DNA from: Ignavibacteriales bacterium | Lineage (GTDB): Bacteria; Bacteroidota; Ignavibacteria; UBA10030 | Direction: 5' to 3' | Assembly: GCA_016192345.1 (NCBI GenBank) | Contig: JACPUH010000099.1 | Span: 1-47,555 of the forward strand | Length of the DNA: 47,555 bases | The notes under the pieces: generated by a model | Seen by the model: only the letters and a program-made list of their open reading frames with translations | Databases searched by the model: none | Told to the model about the DNA's origin: nothing | In this document: positions 17,033 to 25,416 of the stretch, piece after piece | Layout of the letters: each line of letters opens with the position of its first letter | Numbering within the stretch: the stretch's first letter is position 1 | Position numbers and translations under genes: made by a program

Positions 17033-17350
17033 AGTCACCCTCCGCGCGGATAAAGGTTTCCTTCAACCTTGCTTAATCTCAGATGAAGGAAACCTTTAAC
17101 AACCTTCAACTCAGTTCGAAGGTAAGAGAGTTTGAAATGAATGGCAAGGTGAGGTCGGGGCGTCCGGGAACCGCAGCAGGACGGCTTAACCACCCCATCT
17201 GCCGCTCCGTCCCTTTGTGAGAGCCTTCGGGCGAATCTTCGTTGAGGATCATCGAAGCGTCCCTTACCATACTTTTCAGCATTGGGTCGTTGGAAAACAA
17301 ATAGGACCCGGGTCCATAGCGTATCACCATATACTCCAAAGGATATTAAC
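17033..17350. promoter_or_regulatory. Divergent intergenic region between RAYT and PQQ-propeller genes
   Basis: About 318 bases. It holds repeat copy D (17043-17100) and a stretch to 17339 that contains a 77-codon minus-strand open frame without a ribosome binding site or recognisable domain; I do not call it a gene. AAAGG just before 17351 is the ribosome binding site of the plus-strand gene. Promoters for both directions must lie here, but I could not assign boxes. Confidence 0.4.
17043..17100. repeat. RAYT-associated palindromic repeat, copy D
   Basis: The 13-base arms AAAGGTTTCCTTC (17052-17064) and GAAGGAAACCTTT (17085-17097) are perfect inverses around a 20-base spacer (AACCTTGCTTAATCTCAGAT). 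The preceding CGCGCGGAT matches copy A exactly. This copy lies just upstream of the transposase start and overlaps its leader. Confidence 0.9.
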
Positions 17351-19198
17351 ATGATGTTTCGCAAAACCCTTTTCTTCGGAATCGTCCTGACACTCGCGGT
17401 ATGCAATCTCTTGTTTCCACAGGCACCGATGTTCCGCGGAGATCTGAATCACTCTGGGAACTTCAAGTCAAAAGGTCCCGAGATCTTCCGGGAGGTCCGC
17501 TGGACATTTCGCACCGACGGGCCTGTTCGCTCGACTCCGGCTGTAACGGGCGGAACTGTCTATGTCGGAAGCGGGGATGGGAACCTGTACACAATCGATT
17601 TGGCCTCCGGCAACAGGAAATGGGCCTTCGATGCGGGATCGGCAGTCCACTCAAGTCCCGCCGTCGCCGACAGAACGGTCTACTTTACCACCCGTAAAGG
17701 GGCGCTGGTCGCTCTTGACATCGGAGACGGAACACACCTGTGGAAATTCCAGATTGGAACAGACCTTCCCAACCGGTGGGCCTACGATTACTACCAATCC
17801 TCGCCGGCCGTAGTAAACGGTAGCGTGTTGGTTGGGGGCGGTGATGGGAACCTCTACTCTATCGACGCCAAAACGGGAAAAGAACGATGGAGATTCCGGG
17901 CTCCGGCACGAATCCGCAGCTCGCCGGCAGTCGATGGGGGCATTGTGGTCGTCGGGGACTTTGCCGGACATGTCTACGGCATCGACCTCTCGAGTGGAAA
18001 GCAGCTCTGGAAGTTCGATACGGAGGGAGCTTCGCTGTACACACAGGACTTCGGTTTCGACCGTTCCGCCATCGTTTCCTCCCCTTCCATCCACAATGGA
18101 GTCGTCACTGTCGGCGGTCGCGACGGGTTCCTCTATGCTCTCTCACTCAAAGACGGCAAGGAACGTTGGAGATTCAACCATGAAATCTCGTGGGTCCTTA
18201 CCTCTCCGGCCATCAGCGACGGTCTGGTCTTCGCCGGAAGCTCGGACGGCCGGTTTGTTCACGCCGTGGATCATCAGACCGGCAAAGAGGTGTGGCGGGT
18301 CAAAACAAAGGGAGCTGTCTGGGGATCGCCCGCCGTCTCCGGAGATGTCGTTTACGTCGGAGACTACGAGGGGAATCTTTACGTGTTGGAAAGCAAAACG
18401 GGAAAGGAACTGAGCCGGTTCAAAACGGGAAGCCTGATTCATTCTTCCCCCGTTCCGGTGGATGGGATGGTGCTGATCGGGAGTGATGACGGCTATCTCT
18501 ATGCATTGGGGGGAACGAACCGTTCGGTTTCCGCAAACCCGCAACAACCCAGAAAGGCTGTCTTCTGGGAAGCCCTTGCGGGTAATCCCTGGTTCACGTT
18601 CGGCGTAGGCGAATGGGTGCGGGACTATTTCAAAGCGAACGGCTACGAAGTGATCGACTCAAGAGGACTGAACGACTTTTTGAAAGAACAATCGGACGAA
18701 AGGGGCGCCAGCGTCATCGTCTTTGCCAACAATCGCTTCCCCTCTCCTCTTGCAGACGATACGACCACCGGCAACCCTGTTCGGAGGTATCTTGATGCCG
18801 GCGGGAAAGCGGTGCTTCTCGGCAATAATCCGGTCGCCTACATCCGTGACTCATCGGGACAGATCCAGGACATCGACTTCTCGCGCGTCGGACGCGTCTT
18901 CGGGGTTAACTATTCAGGAAGGCAGACCGATGCAATCGGCGGCTGGTTCAGCGCTCACACCACTCCCGATGGAGCACGGTGGGGACTCAAGGGGTGGTGG
19001 ATGGGGATGAGTTCCATCGAACCGCGCGAGGTGACAACAGTCCTCGCCCGCGACGAGGACGGAAGAGCGGCGGCGTGGGTGAAGAACTTCGGTGGCCCGG
19101 AGGGAACGGGTTTGGTACAGCTCTGGATTCGCCGAAACGGTCCCTCGGATCTTTCCGAGGTCCTGTCGGTTGCAGAGTACGGCTTGCGGGGAAGATAA
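17351..19198 (+). CDS. Exported PQQ-type beta-propeller protein with unassigned C-terminal domain
   Basis: 615 residues, starting at the ATG that has AAAGG 8 bases upstream and a signal peptide (MMFRKTLFFGIVLTLAVCNL). Residues about 30-410 consist of repeated propeller blades with the pattern YVGSGDGNLYTIDLASG followed by W, as in PQQ-like WD40 and BamB-type domains; at least eight such units are visible. Residues about 420-615 are a different domain beginning KAVFWEALAGNPWFTFGVGE and including GKAVLLGNNPVAYI, with a Rossmann-like or amidotransferase-like look that I cannot assign. True quinone binding is not indicated. The protein may bind glycans or act as a scaffold. It is one of only two plus-strand genes here. 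Confidence 0.8.
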   Translation: MMFRKTLFFGIVLTLAVCNLLFPQAPMFRGDLNHSGNFKSKGPEIFREVRWTFRTDGPVRSTPAVTGGTVYVGSGDGNLYTIDLASGNRKWAFDAGSAVHSSPAVADRTVYFTTRKGALVALDIGDGTHLWKFQIGTDLPNRWAYDYYQSSPAVVNGSVLVGGGDGNLYSIDAKTGKERWRFRAPARIRSSPAVDGGIVVVGDFAGHVYGIDLSSGKQLWKFDTEGASLYTQDFGFDRSAIVSSPSIHNGVVTVGGRDGFLYALSLKDGKERWRFNHEISWVLTSPAISDGLVFAGSSDGRFVHAVDHQTGKEVWRVKTKGAVWGSPAVSGDVVYVGDYEGNLYVLESKTGKELSRFKTGSLIHSSPVPVDGMVLIGSDDGYLYALGGTNRSVSANPQQPRKAVFWEALAGNPWFTFGVGEWVRDYFKANGYEVIDSRGLNDFLKEQSDERGASVIVFANNRFPSPLADDTTTGNPVRRYLDAGGKAVLLGNNPVAYIRDSSGQIQDIDFSRVGRVFGVNYSGRQTDAIGGWFSAHTTPDGARWGLKGWWMGMSSIEPREVTTVLARDEDGRAAAWVKNFGGPEGTGLVQLWIRRNGPSDLSEVLSVAEYGLRGR

Positions 19199-19298
19199 CC
19201 ACGGATGATACCGATTGAGAGATCAGGGATCGGACGTCAGAGATCAGTGACTTTTGGTTCGCTGGTTTCTTTCTTTTTATCTGTGTGCCATCGGTGGT
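19198..19298. repeat. Inverted-repeat element between convergent genes
   Basis: The left end reads ACCACGGAT then GATACCGAT (19198-19215) and the right end ATCTGTGTG then CCATCGGTGGT (19279-19298), an imperfect inverted pair built of 9-base words. It begins at the last base of the PQQ-propeller stop codon and ends 16 bases before the uxaC stop. A similar element lies at 33739-33868. It may act as a bidirectional terminator, but the stem is imperfect. Confidence 0.55.
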
Positions 19299-19314
19299 AA
19301 AAACCATTTGATCT

Positions 19315-20727
19315 TCAAAGGAATGGGAAGTACCGCTTGGCGTTGTTATAACAAATATCCCGGATGATACCCCCAACAAGCGTAAAGTCGTCCGGGATCA
19401 AACCCCGCTCCATCTCCCCTCCGAGGATGTTACAAAGTAACCGGCGAAAGTACTCATGCCGGGGAAACGAGAGGAAGCTGCGCGAGTCCGTGAGGATCCC
19501 GACAAACTGGCTGAGCACACCCATGTTGGAAAGAGCCTCGATGTGTTTGGTCATCCCATCCATTTGGTCGAGGAACCACCAAGCCGCACCGTATTGAATC
19601 TTCCCTGCGACCGTCCCATCCTGAAAATTCCCGATCATCGTAGCGATCAGTTCATTATCCCGCGGGTTGAGGTTGTACAGGATTGTTTTAGGCAACCGGT
19701 TATTGACATCGAGCCGGTCGAGAAATTTTGCAAGCGGCCGGGCAATCTCAAAATCTCCTATGGAATCATATCCCGTATCGGGACCGAGCAACCGCCGCAT
19801 CCTGGTATTGGTGTTGCGGAGGGCTCCGAGATGGAGCTGCTGCACCCATCCCCGTTCATGATCCATAAGACCGAATTCCACCATCAAAGCCGATTTATAT
19901 TTCGCGATCTCAACCGGAGACAAGGTCCTCTTCTTCCGCAACCCGGCGACGATCGTGTTGAGCTCGGATTCCGTGTATTCCTCGGCGTACATCGTTTCCA
20001 GCCCATGGTCTGAAAGCCGGCACCCGAGGGAGTGGAAATGATCATGGCGGTTCCGTAATGCCGCGACGAGCGATGGGAAATCCTTGATCTCGATGTTTGC
20101 CGCTGAACCCAGGGTATCGAGATAACAATTGAACGATGCGACATCCTCGACCGCCATCGCCCTGTCGGGGCGGAAGGCCGGGATCATTTTCATCGACCCG
20201 TTCTTCCGCGCCGCGTGGGCCCTATGATGCTCCAGCGTATCGACAGGATCGTCGGTTGTGCAAACGACCTGGACGTTCATCTGCGAGAGGATCCCCTGCG
20301 TCGAGAACTCCGGGGTCTGCAGCTTGGCATTACACTGGTCCCAAACTCTCTTTGCGCTGGTTTCATCCAGCAACGTGTCCACGATGCCGAAGGGGCGTTT
20401 CAGCTCAAAATGAGTCCAGTGATATAACGGGTTCCGGATGGTCTTCGGGACCGTCCGGGCCCACATTTTGAATTTTTCCCAATCGCCCGCCGATCCCGTG
20501 ATGTACCGCTCGTCCACACCGCATGCTCGCATGGCTCTCCACTTGTAATGATCGCCGGCCAGCCAGATCTGCGTCATGGTGTCGAACCTCCGGTCCGTGG
20601 CAATTTCCTCGGAGGAAAGGTGACAGTGATAGTCGATAATGGGGAGGGACTCCGCATATTCATGGTACAACTGCACTGCAGCGTTCGTCTCAAGCATAAT
20701 GTCTTCGTGAATGAAGGGCTTTTTCAC
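19315..20727 (-). CDS. uxaC: Glucuronate isomerase
   Basis: Uronate isomerase of 470 residues, the normal length for UxaC. It converts D-glucuronate to D-fructuronate and D-galacturonate to D-tagaturonate in the cytoplasm. The amidohydrolase-type metal motif appears as IIDYHCHLSSEEIA, and the family sequences WLAGDHYKWRAMRACGV, CTTDDPVDTLEHH and ILTDSRSFLSFPRHEYFRR are present. It is the last gene of a minus-strand set with galK and galT, 67 bases after galT. With the GH88, GH105 and lyase genes further on it indicates uronic acid use. The following steps (UxaB/UxuB, UxaA/UxuA, KdgK) are not in the window. Confidence 0.95.
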   Translation of the reverse strand: MKKPFIHEDIMLETNAAVQLYHEYAESLPIIDYHCHLSSEEIATDRRFDTMTQIWLAGDHYKWRAMRACGVDERYITGSAGDWEKFKMWARTVPKTIRNPLYHWTHFELKRPFGIVDTLLDETSAKRVWDQCNAKLQTPEFSTQGILSQMNVQVVCTTDDPVDTLEHHRAHAARKNGSMKMIPAFRPDRAMAVEDVASFNCYLDTLGSAANIEIKDFPSLVAALRNRHDHFHSLGCRLSDHGLETMYAEEYTESELNTIVAGLRKKRTLSPVEIAKYKSALMVEFGLMDHERGWVQQLHLGALRNTNTRMRRLLGPDTGYDSIGDFEIARPLAKFLDRLDVNNRLPKTILYNLNPRDNELIATMIGNFQDGTVAGKIQYGAAWWFLDQMDGMTKHIEALSNMGVLSQFVGILTDSRSFLSFPRHEYFRRLLCNILGGEMERGLIPDDFTLVGGIIRDICYNNAKRYFPFL

Positions 20728-20794
20728 GCCTCGTTCGCAACCTTTCCTTGTTGAACCACCTTCTGAACCGTAACTGCAGATCGGGCGCCGGCCT

Positions 20795-21874
20795 TCACGC
20801 CCGTGATGATGTTTTCCGGCGATCCCTGAAACGGATCACCGGCAGGTCCTTGAGAATTTTTGCACTGGCTTCCGGCGTAGTATCGCGCTGCGGTTCGGCC
20901 AGCATTTCATACCCCACCATGAATTTTCTAATCGACGCCGACCGCAGCAGCGGCGGGTAAAAGTGCATATGCAGGTGCCATCCTTCGTGCCCGCCCCCAT
21001 CGGTCGGTGCCTGATGCAGTCCTGCCGAATACGGGAAGGATGTTTTAAACAGGTTGTCATATTTGATTGCCATGACACTCAGGGCATTGGCAAAGTCCTT
21101 TTTTTCAACTTTCCTCAATTGCAGGATATCCGGCATCGCCCGTTTGGAGATCATCAGGGTTTCGAATGGCCAAACCGCCCAGTACGGGACGACGATGACG
21201 AATGAACGGTTCTCATACACCACCCGTTCCTGAAGCTGCAACTCCAGCGCGACATAATCCCCAAGGAGTGACCCTCCTTTTCTCCGGAAATACTTCCTGA
21301 ATTCTTTTCGCTCCTTCATCGGCATCATCGGGATGCTTTCCTGTGCCCAGATTTGACCGTGAGGATGGGGATTGCTGCATCCCATCATCGCTCCCTTGTT
21401 CTCGAAGATCTGCACATACTTGATCCGCGGATCGGCGGCCAGGGAGCGGAACTCTTCCTGCCACACGGTAACGACATCCTCGATGGACTTCTCGCTCATG
21501 GCGGCCAGGGTCAGATCGTGTCGCGGGGAAAAACACACCACCCTGCCCACTCCCCGTTCCGTTTGCGCAATCAAGAGATCATGGCTCCTGCTTTTCCACG
21601 GAACCGTCTCGGGCAAGAGCGCTGCATAGTCGTTCGTAAAAACAAAAGGGCGCTTGTATGAAGGATTCCGTTCGCCGTTTGACCGTTTGTTACCCGGACA
21701 CAAATAGCACTCCGGTTCATAGGCATCCAAGCGATCCCTGGATGGATGTGAAATCTCTCCGTGCCATGGCCGCCTGGTCCGCTGCGGCGAGACCAGCACC
21801 CACTCCCCGGTCAGGATGTTCTTCCTCCGGTGGGGAGCCTGAGTTTGGTCAGGTCCTGACATGGTCGTTCGCAT
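20795..21874 (-). CDS. galT: Galactose-1-phosphate uridylyltransferase
   Basis: Leloir-pathway enzyme that exchanges UDP between UDP-glucose and galactose-1-phosphate. The zinc-site region YECYLCPGNKRSNGERNP-like sequence (ECYLCPGNKRSNG) lies near residue 56, and the active-site HPH triad appears in GCSNPHPHGQIWA. The C-terminal HLHMHFYPPLLRS is also typical. The length of 359 residues (355 from a second ATG at 21862) fits the family. It overlaps the end of galK by 14 or 26 bases depending on the start, so the two are translationally coupled. GalE and GalM are not in the window. Confidence 0.95.
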   Translation of the reverse strand: MRTTMSGPDQTQAPHRRKNILTGEWVLVSPQRTRRPWHGEISHPSRDRLDAYEPECYLCPGNKRSNGERNPSYKRPFVFTNDYAALLPETVPWKSRSHDLLIAQTERGVGRVVCFSPRHDLTLAAMSEKSIEDVVTVWQEEFRSLAADPRIKYVQIFENKGAMMGCSNPHPHGQIWAQESIPMMPMKERKEFRKYFRRKGGSLLGDYVALELQLQERVVYENRSFVIVVPYWAVWPFETLMISKRAMPDILQLRKVEKKDFANALSVMAIKYDNLFKTSFPYSAGLHQAPTDGGGHEGWHLHMHFYPPLLRSASIRKFMVGYEMLAEPQRDTTPEASAKILKDLPVIRFRDRRKTSSRA

Positions 21875-23021
21875 TCACGATGCTTGTTCCCGAGCTGATG
21901 GAAGTCACGTACATCTTCGGGTCGTGTTGGAACCGGCGCCGGTACTGTTCCCGGACCATCGCGCTGATCGGTTCGACTGCATGGCTCTCGATGAGGTTGA
22001 TGGTGCAACCGCCGAACCCACCCCCCATCAGGCGTGAACCATAGACATGAGGGTTCCCTTTCAGGATTTGAACGAGGAAGTCCAGTTCGGGACAACTCAC
22101 CTCGTACTCGCGACTCAATCCCTCGTGCGTCTGTATCATCAATTCCCCAAATGCCTTCAGGTCCCCCAGTTTCAGCGCCGAGCACGCCCTCAACACCCGT
22201 TCGTTTTCTCCAACCACGTAGTGACAGCGCCGGAAGATGACGGCATCCATCGAGGACCGGCAATCCGCCAGCATCTCAGGCGACACATCGCGCAGGTGCG
22301 TCACTTCGGGGAACCGTTTATGGATGGCCGCGACGCCCTCCGCACACTCCCCCCTTCTCCGGTTATACTCTGATGAACTAAGCGAATGTGTGATGCGTGT
22401 ATCGAAGAGAACGAGAGCGACATCATACTCGAAAGGATAGTGCCGGGATTCGAGCGACCGGCAATCTATCTGCAGAACCGTATCCTGTTTTCCGAACACG
22501 TTGATATATTGATCCATGATCCCGCACCGGACGCCGACGAATTCATTCTCCGCACGTTGCGCAAGCTTGACGAGCGAAAGATCATCCATTCCCAAATGAA
22601 AAAGAGAATTCAACGCGACCGCCAGACCCGCTTCGATGGCCGCGGAGGAAGACATCCCCGCCCCGATCGGGACATCCCCCCCAAACACGCAATGGAACCC
22701 GGGAATCCTATGCCCCGCCTTCGTGAACTGATCGACCACTCCCATAAGATAGTTGGGCCATCCCTTCTTTGAATACGCGGAATGATCGACCGGGAACCGA
22801 TGCTCCTCGTTCATATCGAGCGCAATCAATCGGCACTCCGGACCGTCGTCCGGAGCGATCGCAAAATAGATCGCCCGGTGGATGGCGGCCGGAAGGACAT
22901 AGCCATCGTTGTAATCGGTGTGTTCACCGATAAGATTGACCCTCCCCGGCGAACGGAAGAGGAGCGGTTCCTCGTGAAAGATCTTCTTAAAGGTCTCTTC
23001 GACTGCATCAATCGGGCTCAT
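21849..23021 (-). CDS. galK: Galactokinase
   Basis: A 390-residue GHMP-family kinase that phosphorylates alpha-D-galactose at C1. The galactokinase signature appears as GRVNLIGEHTDYNDGYVLP near residue 26, the ATP-binding GHMP loop as VPIGAGMSSSAAIE, and the third motif as GSRLMGGGFGGCTI. The start follows a GGTGA ribosome binding site formed by the end of the small membrane-protein gene 7 bases upstream, which implies coupled translation of small protein, galK and galT. It probably serves galactose released by the GH2 enzyme encoded downstream of the symporter region. Confidence 0.96.
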   Translation of the reverse strand: MSPIDAVEETFKKIFHEEPLLFRSPGRVNLIGEHTDYNDGYVLPAAIHRAIYFAIAPDDGPECRLIALDMNEEHRFPVDHSAYSKKGWPNYLMGVVDQFTKAGHRIPGFHCVFGGDVPIGAGMSSSAAIEAGLAVALNSLFHLGMDDLSLVKLAQRAENEFVGVRCGIMDQYINVFGKQDTVLQIDCRSLESRHYPFEYDVALVLFDTRITHSLSSSEYNRRRGECAEGVAAIHKRFPEVTHLRDVSPEMLADCRSSMDAVIFRRCHYVVGENERVLRACSALKLGDLKAFGELMIQTHEGLSREYEVSCPELDFLVQILKGNPHVYGSRLMGGGFGGCTINLIESHAVEPISAMVREQYRRRFQHDPKMYVTSISSGTSIVNANDHVRT

Positions 23022-23028
23022 GCGGTTT

Positions 23029-23244
23029 TCACCGGGATTGCTTTCGAGTCAGCCAGTACATACTCCCGCCGAAGAGCGCCATGAACGCCCCCCACCAGAT
23101 ACTCGGATGAGTCTCCGCCAGAACGGTCGGGACCGGCGGCGGGTTCAGGACCTGATAGATGCCTGCAAGAAAAATGAGTCCCCCCATCATCAGCAACATG
23201 ATGCCAACGAAATACCAGATCGGTTTCATTCCGGGTTCGGACAT
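23029..23244 (-). CDS. Small two-helix membrane protein upstream of galK
   Basis: A 71-residue protein starting at MSEPGMKPIWYF. I choose this start because AAAGGAGA lies 7 bases upstream; an earlier frame to 23286 is not needed. Two hydrophobic helices are visible (about 9-27, FVGIMLLMMGGLIFLAGIYQ, and about 46-63, WWGAFMALFGGSMYWL), followed by a basic end (TRKQSR). No family is recognised. The stop lies 7 bases before galK, so the two are probably co-transcribed. Similar tiny proteins sometimes sit beside sodium-solute symporters as helper subunits, and the SSS symporter gene lies about 390 bases upstream, but that role is only a guess. Confidence 0.7.
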   Translation of the reverse strand: MSEPGMKPIWYFVGIMLLMMGGLIFLAGIYQVLNPPPVPTVLAETHPSIWWGAFMALFGGSMYWLTRKQSR

Positions 23245-23372
23245 AGTAGAGTCTCCTTTGTTATTCCTCGTCAAATACATCACCACGGACGGCTCACCGA
23301 GAAAGGTCAGACATCAGTGACTTTCGCCTCGTGACTTCTGATGCTCGATTGACTCGAATCTATCTCAAGATT

Positions 23373-23408
23373 TATGGGGCTGAAGCCCCTATTGGTTTTT
23401 GGCTTTCA
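23373..23408. repeat. 36-base dispersed repeat, copy 1
   Basis: Begins TATGGGGCTGAAGCCCCTAT and ends TTGGCTTTCA. A second copy at 41885-41920 matches at 32 of 36 positions. The core GGGGCTGAAGCCCC is itself palindromic around a 2-base centre. Both copies lie directly beside other palindromic elements. Confidence 0.75.
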
Positions 23409-23409
23409 C

Positions 23410-23533
23410 AAGGGGCTGTCCAAAAAGTTCTATTGACACTTCGTGCGTCTTCGAGAGTTGACAAATTTCGTTCGATTTCGGAACTCCCTCGTGGGCGAGA
23501 AGACTTCTCGCCCTACATTTTGGACAGCCTCTT
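23410..23533. mobile_element. MITE-like element with 16-base terminal inverted repeats
   Basis: The ends AAGGGGCTGTCCAAAA (23410-23425) and TTTTGGACAGCCTCTT (23518-23533) are inverted repeats matching at 15 of 16 positions. The 124-base element contains a nearly gapless palindrome, GGGCGAGAAG/CTTCTCGCCC, at 23493-23513. It has no coding capacity. A GGCTGTCCAAAA-type end is, from memory, common in transposons of the IS1182 or IS5 type, which could mobilise it in trans. No clear target-site duplication was identified. Confidence 0.6.
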
Positions 23534-23599
23534 ATGGCCGTGTCTTTGGAGCGTGTATCTAAATCCAAACTCTTTTGGGTTTTAACACCTAACCGTGCA

Positions 23600-23638
23600 A
23601 TCCGCGTCCATCTGCGTAATCCGCGTAAATCCGCGTCC
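23600..23638. repeat. Tandem 9-10 base words (ATCCGCGTnn)
   Basis: Four consecutive words read ATCCGCGTCC, ATCTGCGTA, ATCCGCGTAA and ATCCGCGTCC. They abut the stop codon of the symporter gene. The word structure resembles the 9-base periodicity seen in the inverted-repeat elements at 19198, 25438 and 33739. Confidence 0.65.
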
Positions 23639-25315
23639 CTACCAGAACCAGATATTCAGGATGATCAGCGCTACAACCGACAGGATCGCATAAAACTCGG
23701 GTCGTTTGACGAACGGGATATCATGATCGAACGTTTCTTCCGTCAATCCCTTGACCAAACCAACCAACTCTTCCTTCGGCTTCTTTGTCGTAAACAAACT
23801 GATCAGGACCGTCACGACCGCGCAAATCAACCACGCCCACCATGCGCGCCAGAAGTTTGCGGCCATATCGCTCTGGACATTCGACATGGTGATGATGCTT
23901 TCCTCGAACCACTGGAACTTCACGGCAAGATACATCAGGAAGGACGAGAGCATACCTGCCACGAGTCCCCAAAAAGCGCCGCTGGGAGTAATCCACCAGA
24001 GGAACATCCCCAACAGCATCGTCGCAAAGAGGGGCGCATTCACCCATGAGAAGATCGCCTGCATGTAATCCATGATGCTGGGGAAGCTCTTCGCCCAGTA
24101 GGCCGTCACCAGGCTCAACAGGATACCGACGATGGTTGCGGCACGTCCCATCCACAACAGGTGCGCGTCCGATGCTTTCCGATTGATGACCGATCGATAA
24201 ATGTCGTAGGTCCAGACGGTATTAAACGCACTGATGTTACCCGCCTGACCCGCCATGAACCCCGCCAGCAACGCGGTAATCCCAAGTCCCATCAATCCCG
24301 AGGGATAGTACCGCGCGATCAGGAGCGGGAGCGCCGAATCGTAATTCACCTGTCCTCCATCCGAAAGCAGCGAAAATCCGCTCTTCGGATCGTTCGCGAG
24401 CACGATCGCGATCAGTCCGGTCAGGATGACAATGAACGGAACGGCCATTTTGAAAAACGAGGCAAGGATTGGGGTCATTCTCGCCGAACGGAGGTCCTTT
24501 GCCGAGAATGCCCGTTGCACAACGAGAAAGTCGGTCGTCCAATAACCAAACGAGAGTACGAACCCGAGCCCGAGGACGATCCCTCCCCATGTAATCAACA
24601 TCCCGTTCTGGGTCGGATCGGCGCTTGTGGACCAGAGGGTGGTGTAGGAGATCGAGGTATAGATCTCATCCACGCGGCTGAATATTTCATCAATGCTGCC
24701 GATCTCGACGATACCCAGGATCGAGACAAGGAACAACCCGAACCAGATCAGGAAGAATTGAATGATCTCTGTAAAGATGGCAGAGAGGAGCCCCGACATC
24801 GTCACGTATGCGGCGACCGTGGCGGCCGAAACCCACATGCTCACGTCCCAATTCCAGCCCAGGAACGTATGGAGCACCAGCGCCATGGCATAGAGATTAA
24901 TGCCGGAAACGAGTAACGTCATAACGGCAAACGCAAACCCGTTTAACACCCTCGTCTTTTCATCGAACCGCAGCTTCAGGTACCCGGGAATCGAGTTGAT
25001 CTTGCTGCTGTAGTAAAAGGGCATCATATAGACGCCCAAGAAAACCATGGCAGGGACTGCCCCGATCCAGTAGAAATGGGCGACATACATACCGTACTTG
25101 AACGTGTTGCCGGTCATCCCCAGCAGCTCGAGGGCTCCAAGATTCGCGGAGAGGAACGCGAGGCCCGCGACCCACGAAGAGTTTTTTCTTCCCGCGAGAA
25201 AAAAGTCCTCCTGGCTGGTGGTATACTTGCGAAGATAAACCCCCAGGCCGAGAACGAACCCGAAATACACAAGGATGACAATCCAATCGATGAACGTCAG
25301 GCCGATTGTTTCCAT
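23639..25315 (-). CDS. Sodium:solute symporter family sugar transporter (SGLT type)
   Basis: A 558-residue inner-membrane protein of the SSS family, probably coupling sodium entry to sugar uptake. About 14 hydrophobic segments are visible, beginning FIDWIVILVYFGFVLGLGVY. The SSS region TSQEDFFLAGRKNSSWVAG and SANLGALELLGMTGNTFKYG are typical of SGLT-like members, as is GLMGLGITALLAGFMAGQAG in the middle. The start has GGAG about 7 bases upstream. It lies upstream of and co-directional with galK/galT, so galactose or glucose is a likely substrate, though family members also carry other sugars and myo-inositol. Confidence 0.9.
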   Translation of the reverse strand: METIGLTFIDWIVILVYFGFVLGLGVYLRKYTTSQEDFFLAGRKNSSWVAGLAFLSANLGALELLGMTGNTFKYGMYVAHFYWIGAVPAMVFLGVYMMPFYYSSKINSIPGYLKLRFDEKTRVLNGFAFAVMTLLVSGINLYAMALVLHTFLGWNWDVSMWVSAATVAAYVTMSGLLSAIFTEIIQFFLIWFGLFLVSILGIVEIGSIDEIFSRVDEIYTSISYTTLWSTSADPTQNGMLITWGGIVLGLGFVLSFGYWTTDFLVVQRAFSAKDLRSARMTPILASFFKMAVPFIVILTGLIAIVLANDPKSGFSLLSDGGQVNYDSALPLLIARYYPSGLMGLGITALLAGFMAGQAGNISAFNTVWTYDIYRSVINRKASDAHLLWMGRAATIVGILLSLVTAYWAKSFPSIMDYMQAIFSWVNAPLFATMLLGMFLWWITPSGAFWGLVAGMLSSFLMYLAVKFQWFEESIITMSNVQSDMAANFWRAWWAWLICAVVTVLISLFTTKKPKEELVGLVKGLTEETFDHDIPFVKRPEFYAILSVVALIILNIWFW

Positions 25316-25416
25316 GGACCGCTCCGCAATGGTGGTTGAAAAAGATTCGCCACAAAGTTACCCGCGCACAATAAAAAGATCCGGTGGTTCGGGATTTCAG
25401 CGACTTGTTAGAAGCG

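Larger units (their letters stand above)
23245..23638. other. Repeat-rich gap between symporter and small membrane-protein genes
   Basis: No gene is supported in these 394 bases. The contents in order are a half copy of the CCACGGA-type element (about 23280-23300), a 36-base repeat with GGGGCTGAAGCCCC (23373-23408), a 124-base element with 16-base terminal inverted repeats (23410-23533), and a tract of tandem ATCCGCGTnn words (23600-23638) that runs up to the symporter stop codon. Confidence 0.65.

Noticed and set aside
17106..17339. 77-codon minus-strand open frame between RAYT and the propeller gene
   Set aside because: No ribosome binding site, no known domain, and proline/serine-rich composition typical of translated noncoding DNA. 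It could be part of the RAYT-linked insertion, but a gene call is not supported.
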